NCBI RefSeq assembly: GCF_963676815.1
Contig: NZ_OY781365.1
Coordinates: forward strand, 930,001 to 994,000
Source: an uncultured Draconibacterium sp.
GTDB taxonomy: Bacteria; Bacteroidota; Bacteroidia; Bacteroidales; Prolixibacteraceae
DNA: 64,000 nucleotides
Direction: 5' to 3'
Position numbers and translations under genes: made by a program
The notes under the pieces: model-generated
The model's input: the letters and a program-made list of their open reading frames with translations, nothing else
Databases searched by the model: none
Told to the model about the DNA's origin: nothing
Part shown: positions 59,419 through 64,000 of the stretch, one piece after another
How positions within the stretch are numbered: position 1 is the stretch's first letter
Layout of the letters: each line of letters begins with the position of its first letter

Positions 59419-60222
59419 TTATCGGTAAATAAAAATACCTTCAGGTAGGAATCTATCCAAATCTATCGGTGAATGGCGAAAAATACCGAAGACTGCTGAG
59501 CCACTTCCCGACATGGAAGCATAAACGGCGCCTGCTTTGTAAAGCTGATTCTTTAGTTTTTCAATTTCGGGGAATTGCGGAAATACGCTTTTTTCGAAGT
59601 CGTTTTTCACTACTGCTTTCCAATCTTCGATGGGGAGTTTTTCAATTTGCTGAAGATTAAATTCCGGTTTTGCAGGAGTAATATTTTTATAAGCCTGGGG
59701 CGTGCTAACAGAAAATGGAGGTTTAACAATTACAATCTCGTAGGCCGATAAATCGAGGTTTACCGGTTTAAACTGATCGCCAATTCCGTGTGCAAAAGTA
59801 GGTTTATTTTGAACGAAGAACGGACAATCGGCTCCAATTCTGGCAGCGTACTCCTCAATCTGAGTTGAGGTTAATCCCAACTCAAAATAATCGTTCAGCA
59901 CTTTTAACATGAAAGCCGCATCAGCAGAACCGCCGCCAAGCCCTGCACCAAACGGAATAACTTTATGCAGATGCATTTTTACCGGCGGAAGATCATAATC
60001 CCCGGTAAGCAAAGAATAAGCTTTATAAACGAGGTTATTCTCTGGTGTAGCATCAATTTCAATTCCAGATGAAGAAAAAGCTGTTTTGTCTGCTTCGATC
60101 ACCTCCAAAGCGTCAGATAATTTTACCGGATAAAAAATAGTTTCAAGGTTGTGGTAACCATCTGGTCGTTTCTCCACTACGTTGAGCCCGATATTTATTT
60201 TGGCATTGGGAAATGTGATCAT
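59419..60222 (-). CDS. ispE: 4-diphosphocytidyl-2-C-methyl-D-erythritol kinase
   Basis: IspE phosphorylates CDP-methylerythritol in the MEP isoprenoid pathway. The 267-aa GHMP kinase has the opening FPNAKINIGLNVVEKRPDGYH, the phosphate loop PFGAGLGGGSADAA and the C-terminal SMSGSGSAVFG. Two residues are typical of the active site: Lys in AKINIGL and Asp in GADCPFF. The stop lies 196 nt from the next upstream minus-strand start. It follows gcvP on the same strand but is separated from it by a terminator. Confidence 0.95.
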   Translation of the reverse strand: MITFPNAKINIGLNVVEKRPDGYHNLETIFYPVKLSDALEVIEADKTAFSSSGIEIDATPENNLVYKAYSLLTGDYDLPPVKMHLHKVIPFGAGLGGGSADAAFMLKVLNDYFELGLTSTQIEEYAARIGADCPFFVQNKPTFAHGIGDQFKPVNLDLSAYEIVIVKPPFSVSTPQAYKNITPAKPEFNLQQIEKLPIEDWKAVVKNDFEKSVFPQFPEIEKLKNQLYKAGAVYASMSGSGSAVFGIFRHSPIDLDRFLPEGIFIYR

Positions 60223-60237
60223 GCAGCAAAAATAAAA

Positions 60238-60263
60238 AAGCCGCCTGAAAATTCAGACGGCTT
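60238..60263 (-). terminator. Terminator of gcvP
   Basis: AAGCCGCCTGAA (60238-60249) pairs with TTCAGACGGCTT (60252-60263) with one mismatch. The minus strand continues into TTTTTATTTTT, where the ispE start codon lies just beyond. Confidence 0.8.
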
Positions 60264-60287
60264 CCGATATTTATATTATTTTATTTT

Positions 60288-63164
60288 TTAATCAGCAAAA
60301 GCTTCATATTCTTCTGGCGAACCACAGGTACAAATCAGGTTACGATCGCCCCATGCATTGTCGACACGACCAACCGGCACCCAATATTTATTTTCGCGCA
60401 CCCAATCAAGCGGATAAGCAGCTTTTTCGCGGCCATAAGAGTGTGTCCATTCATCGGCACACACGCACTGAGCCGTGTGTGGCGCATTTTTAAGCACGTT
60501 ATCAGCTTTGTCGGCATCTCCGTTCTCAACTTCTTTTACTTCATCGAAAATAGAGTTTAAAGCGCTGATAAACCGATCCAGCTCATCCTTCGATTCACTT
60601 TCTGTCGGCTCAATCATTAATGTACCGTGAACCGGAAACGATAGCGTTGGCGCATGGAAACCATAATCCATTAATCGCTTTGCTATGTCTTCTTCGGTTA
60701 TTCCGGCAGAGGCTTTCAGGTGGCGACACTCTAAAATTAATTCATGTGCCACACGTCCGTTTTCTCCGGTATACAAAATTCCGTAATTGTCTTTTAAAGC
60801 TGTGGCAATATAGTTGGCATTAAGAATAGCCAGTTTTGTTGCTTCCGTCAGTCCTTCGGCTCCCATCATTTTAATGTAGCCGTAGGTAATTGGCAATACC
60901 GATGCACTTCCCCATGGAGCCGCAGAAACCGCTGTAATACCCACGTGCCCGTTATTCATAATGGGGTGCGATGGCAGGAACTCTACCAAGTGACTGGCAA
61001 CGCCAATAGGCCCAACACCGGGACCTCCACCACCATGTGGAATAGCAAATGTTTTATGTAAATTCAGGTGACACACATCGGCACCGATCATACGAGGATT
61101 GGTAAGACCAACCTGCGCATTCATATTGGCACCATCCATGTAAACCTGTCCGCCATTTTCGTGAATGACTTCGCACATTTCAATAATTGATGCCTCGAAA
61201 ACCCCGTGTGTTGATGGATAAGTTACCATAAATGCTGAAAGATTGTCTTTGTGCAATTCAGCCTTGGCACGAAGATCTTCCATATCAACGTTTCCTTTAT
61301 CGTCGCATTTTACCACAACCACTTTTGTTCCGGCCATTACCGCACTTGCAGGATTGGTTCCGTGTGCCGAAGAAGGAATAATCACCACATCACGCTGGCC
61401 CTCGCCTCTGCTTTTATGGTATTCCTGAATCACCATCAAACCGGCATATTCGCCTGCAGCACCTGAGTTTGGCTGCAAACTTACATCGGCCATTCCGGTA
61501 ATCTCGGCTAAATCGCGGCGAAGTTCTTCCATCATTTCGTGATAACCACGTGCCTGATTTTTGGGAATAAACGGATGCAAACCGTTAAACTCAATCCAAC
61601 TCAAAGGCAACATTTCGGTGGCTGCATTCAGTTTCATCGTGCACGATCCCAGCGAGATCATCGATTGTGTAAGTGAAATATCCTTTTTCGCCAACCGTTT
61701 AATGTATCGCACCATTTCGGTTTCCGAGCGGTACTTATTAAATACCTCCTCAGTCATAAATTCCGATGTCCGTTTAAACGCAGCATCAATTTCAAAACCT
61801 TCAGGATATTCTTCAGCTACCTGCCATTTTTTATTGGCGGCTTTTGCAAATACTTCAATTATCCAGCCAATATCCTGTGGGTTGGTGGTTTCGTCGATAC
61901 TGATTCCCACATCGCCATTTTCGAAATAGCGAAAATTCATTTCCAACTCGTGCGATAACCACTCAATGTCTTCGCGCATTACGTGTTTTGGTAATGCAAA
62001 ACGAATAGTATCGAAGAAGTTTTTATTGATTTGAGTATATCCAAGTTTCTCGATTTCAACGGCAAGAAAAGCAGCAATATTGTGGATACGTTCAGCAATT
62101 CCGATAATGCCATCAGGGCCGTGATAAACTCCAAAAAATCCGGCCATAATAGCCAATAAAGCCTGCGCTGTGCAGATATTCGATGTTGCTTTTTCGCGTT
62201 TAATATGTTGCTCGCGGGTTTGCAGCGCCATGCGCAGTGCCCGGTTGCCATGCATATCTTTGGTAACCCCAATAATACGGCCCGGCATATTTCGTTTGTA
62301 AGCCTCTTTTGCCGTGAAGAATGCCGCGTGCGGGCCACCGTATCCCATCGGAACTCCAAATCGTTGCGAGTTACCGAAAACAATATCAGCCCCCCACTCT
62401 CCCGGAGGAGTAAGAATTGCCAGCGACATTAAATCGGCAGCAACTGCTACCTTTATTTCTTTTTCATGCGCCTGCTCAACAAGTTCTGCATAATCTAATA
62501 TTTCGCCATCTGCATTCGGATATTGAACGATTACTCCAAACACATTTTCGTCAAACACAAATTCGTCTTTGGGCTGAATTTTTAATTCAAAGCCAAGCGG
62601 AAGTGCACGTGTATTTAATACATCGTGTGTTTGCGGCCACATTTTGCTGTCAACCAAAATGGTATTTACACCGGCTTTTACCATTTTCCGCGATCGCAGG
62701 TTAGCCATCATCACCATCGCTTCGGCAGCTGCAGTAGCTTCATCAAGTAACGATGCATTGGCAATGTCCATTCCGGTTAAACCGCAAACCATTGTCTGAA
62801 AGTTTAACAGCGCCTCCAGTCGTCCCTGCGAAATTTCGGCCTGGTATGGTGTGTAAGAAGTGTACCAAACCGGATTTTCAAGTACATTACGCAAGACCAC
62901 TGCAGGAGTAATCGTATCGTAATATCCCATTCCGATGTAGGTATTGAATACTTTATTTTTAGAAGCCAGTTCCAGAATTCGGCGGAAATATTTCCGTTCC
63001 GACAAACCTTCTTTCAATTTTAAAGGTTGCTTTAACCTGATCGTTGAAGGCACTGTTTGTTCAAGCAGTTCGTCCATCGATGAAACACCAACAGAATCAA
63101 GCATTTCGGCAACTTCTAAACCTCGTGGGCCATTGTGGCGGGTGACAAATCTATCCTGAGACAT
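60288..63164 (-). CDS. gcvP: Glycine dehydrogenase (decarboxylating), P protein
   Basis: The P protein decarboxylates glycine and loads the aminomethyl group on lipoyl-GcvH. The 958-aa product is the fused (alpha plus beta half) form. It starts SQDRFVTRHNGPRG, and the N half has YTPYQAEISQGRLEALLNFQ. The C half has the PLP Lys in NLHKTFAIPHGGGGPG, preceded by HGTNPASA and YMDGANMNAQ. Gly-rich and aromatic tail motifs (RVDNAWGDRNLICTC) are intact. GcvH and GcvT are not in the window; the Lpd at 12.2 kb could serve as the L protein. Confidence 0.97.
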   Translation of the reverse strand: MSQDRFVTRHNGPRGLEVAEMLDSVGVSSMDELLEQTVPSTIRLKQPLKLKEGLSERKYFRRILELASKNKVFNTYIGMGYYDTITPAVVLRNVLENPVWYTSYTPYQAEISQGRLEALLNFQTMVCGLTGMDIANASLLDEATAAAEAMVMMANLRSRKMVKAGVNTILVDSKMWPQTHDVLNTRALPLGFELKIQPKDEFVFDENVFGVIVQYPNADGEILDYAELVEQAHEKEIKVAVAADLMSLAILTPPGEWGADIVFGNSQRFGVPMGYGGPHAAFFTAKEAYKRNMPGRIIGVTKDMHGNRALRMALQTREQHIKREKATSNICTAQALLAIMAGFFGVYHGPDGIIGIAERIHNIAAFLAVEIEKLGYTQINKNFFDTIRFALPKHVMREDIEWLSHELEMNFRYFENGDVGISIDETTNPQDIGWIIEVFAKAANKKWQVAEEYPEGFEIDAAFKRTSEFMTEEVFNKYRSETEMVRYIKRLAKKDISLTQSMISLGSCTMKLNAATEMLPLSWIEFNGLHPFIPKNQARGYHEMMEELRRDLAEITGMADVSLQPNSGAAGEYAGLMVIQEYHKSRGEGQRDVVIIPSSAHGTNPASAVMAGTKVVVVKCDDKGNVDMEDLRAKAELHKDNLSAFMVTYPSTHGVFEASIIEMCEVIHENGGQVYMDGANMNAQVGLTNPRMIGADVCHLNLHKTFAIPHGGGGPGVGPIGVASHLVEFLPSHPIMNNGHVGITAVSAAPWGSASVLPITYGYIKMMGAEGLTEATKLAILNANYIATALKDNYGILYTGENGRVAHELILECRHLKASAGITEEDIAKRLMDYGFHAPTLSFPVHGTLMIEPTESESKDELDRFISALNSIFDEVKEVENGDADKADNVLKNAPHTAQCVCADEWTHSYGREKAAYPLDWVRENKYWVPVGRVDNAWGDRNLICTCGSPEEYEAFAD

Positions 63165-63255
63165 TCGAAATATTTATTTATAGTGAATTTTTTGCAAGTA
63201 TATAAACTGAACGGATTTAAAAAAATGATTTTAAACCATTTTAACCCGTTTACAT

Positions 63256-63897
63256 TCAGGTTAAAAACGGATTGTTCTCTTTTTCAAATCCGAGTGTGGT
63301 TTCCGGGCCGTGTCCACAGTAAACTTTTGTATCGTTTGGTAGCGGGAAAAGTTTTTCTTTAATGTTGGTTATCAAGGTATCAAAATCGCCACCGGGCAAG
63401 TCGGTCCGGCCAATGCTGCCATAAAACAATACATCGCCGGCAATTATAAACTTATCGGCTTTACTGTAAAAAACAACGTGACCGGGAGCGTGGCCGGGAA
63501 CATGAATAACTTCAAGTTTTGCTTCGCCAAACTCTATCGTCTGTCCCTCTTCAATAAACTCATCAATAGGTTTTACTGGCTTCACATCAAAACCAAACAT
63601 TTTACCCTGATCAACAGCTTTCTCAACCCAAAAAGCATCGTCGGCATGAGCGAACAGCGGAATTTTAAATTCATCGCGAATAAAATCAACGCCCATTATA
63701 TGATCGAAATGGCAATGTGTATTGATAACCTTTACGGGTTTCAGCTCATTTTTTTCAATGTAATATTTTAACTCATCGTGCTCTTCTCCGTAATAAAACC
63801 CGGGATCGATAATTACACATTCTTTTGTTTCTTCATCGCTTAATACGAAGCTGTTTTCGGCCAATGGGTTTACTACAAACTTTTCAACTTTTATCAT
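63256..63897 (-). CDS. MBL-fold metallo-hydrolase (glyoxalase II-like)
   Basis: The 213-aa product has the metallo-beta-lactamase motif in NTHCHFDHIMGV (HxHxDH), later His in HVPGHAPGH, Asp in FIAGDVLFYGSIGRTDLPGG and His in VYCGHGPETT. The GSIGRTD segment is typical of the YcbL/hydroxyacylglutathione-hydrolase-like subgroup, which binds two metals and cleaves thioesters. The long glutathione-binding C-terminus of true GloB is absent, so the physiological thioester is unknown. It is 3 nt downstream of the partial gene at 63901, so the two are probably cotranscribed. Confidence 0.92.
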   Translation of the reverse strand: MIKVEKFVVNPLAENSFVLSDEETKECVIIDPGFYYGEEHDELKYYIEKNELKPVKVINTHCHFDHIMGVDFIRDEFKIPLFAHADDAFWVEKAVDQGKMFGFDVKPVKPIDEFIEEGQTIEFGEAKLEVIHVPGHAPGHVVFYSKADKFIIAGDVLFYGSIGRTDLPGGDFDTLITNIKEKLFPLPNDTKVYCGHGPETTLGFEKENNPFLT

Positions 63898-63900
63898 TTC

Positions 63901-64000
63901 TCAGAAATTTACGGTTCCTTTTAAAAGAGGAACAAAAACAAAGCCTCCATGTTTTTTCATTGTGAAATCATTTTCGCCGCTTCGAATAATCTCGCACATA
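63901..64000 (-). CDS. 3' end of a gene, possibly protein-L-isoaspartate O-methyltransferase
   Basis: A minus-strand frame enters from the right edge and ends at TGA 63901-63903, three bases before the MBL-fold start. The last residues read CEIIRSGENDF, then TMKKHGGFVFVPLLKG and TVNF. The FxFVPLL closing strand resembles the C-terminus of Bacteroidota protein-L-isoaspartate methyltransferases, a weak match. Only 32 codons are visible. Confidence 0.4.
   Translation of the reverse strand, partial: MCEIIRSGENDFTMKKHGGFVFVPLLKGTVNF

Overview
The window is chromosomal DNA from a member of the Bacteroidota, most likely a marine or sediment Marinilabiliales/Prolixibacteraceae-type organism. This rests on a SusC/SusD pair, a GldB homologue beside nadE, a MurF-alanine racemase fusion, many short lipoproteins ending their signal peptides in a lipobox Cys, promoters of the Bacteroidota type (TTTG - 19 to 21 bp - TAnnTTTG) and a modest G+C content. 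The family-level placement is inference. No tRNA or rRNA gene was seen.

Region by region. 1-16 kb: the end of a hybrid histidine kinase, the pta-ackA acetate pathway, an ECF sigma factor with a membrane-spanning anti-sigma/beta-barrel partner, a lipoprotein serpin and two more lipoproteins, a FadL-type outer membrane protein, lpd, meaB and a DUF1573 protein. 16-24.5 kb: a two-component pair, rpmH, a PASTA protein, rluD-ddl, dnaB and a periplasmic conserved protein. 24.5-33.2 kb is the accessory zone. It holds an IS3 element whose two flanking genes are both cut off at its ends, an IS481-type element, a lone gene with an attC-like imperfect palindrome, an array of palindromes spaced exactly 41 bp, a probable DUF6261 gene, and about twelve copies of a 170-bp REP-like repeat with two near-identical DUF559 endonuclease genes sitting in the linkers between repeats. 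33-40 kb: a secreted protein and a SusC/SusD outer-membrane uptake pair with a 1-kb structured upstream region. 40-64 kb is mostly housekeeping: YjjG-type HAD phosphatase, rsmI, tdk, murF-alr, a Crp/Fnr regulator, nadE, gldB, a DUF1080 lipoprotein, pfkA, rsmG, a second ECF sigma factor, a glycosyltransferase, tgt, an LptF/G permease, a biotin-dependent carboxylase pair, a WMTN-repeat exported protein, ispE, gcvP, an MBL-fold hydrolase and the 3' end of one more gene.

How it fits together: pta/ackA, pfkA, lpd, gcvP and nadE serve central carbon and redox metabolism. MeaB and the carboxyltransferase/biotin-carrier pair point to methylmalonyl-CoA/propionate chemistry. Ddl, MurF-Alr and LptF/G serve the envelope.

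The most unusual signals are non-coding. Three separate intergenic loci carry short palindromes repeated every 41-42 bp (7123-7422, 29367-29628, 49283-49547), with different sequences but the same geometry; two of them end just upstream of a promoter. The REP-like/DUF559 array looks like a self-associated repeat-plus-endonuclease unit, because the repeat supplies the stop codon of the gene.
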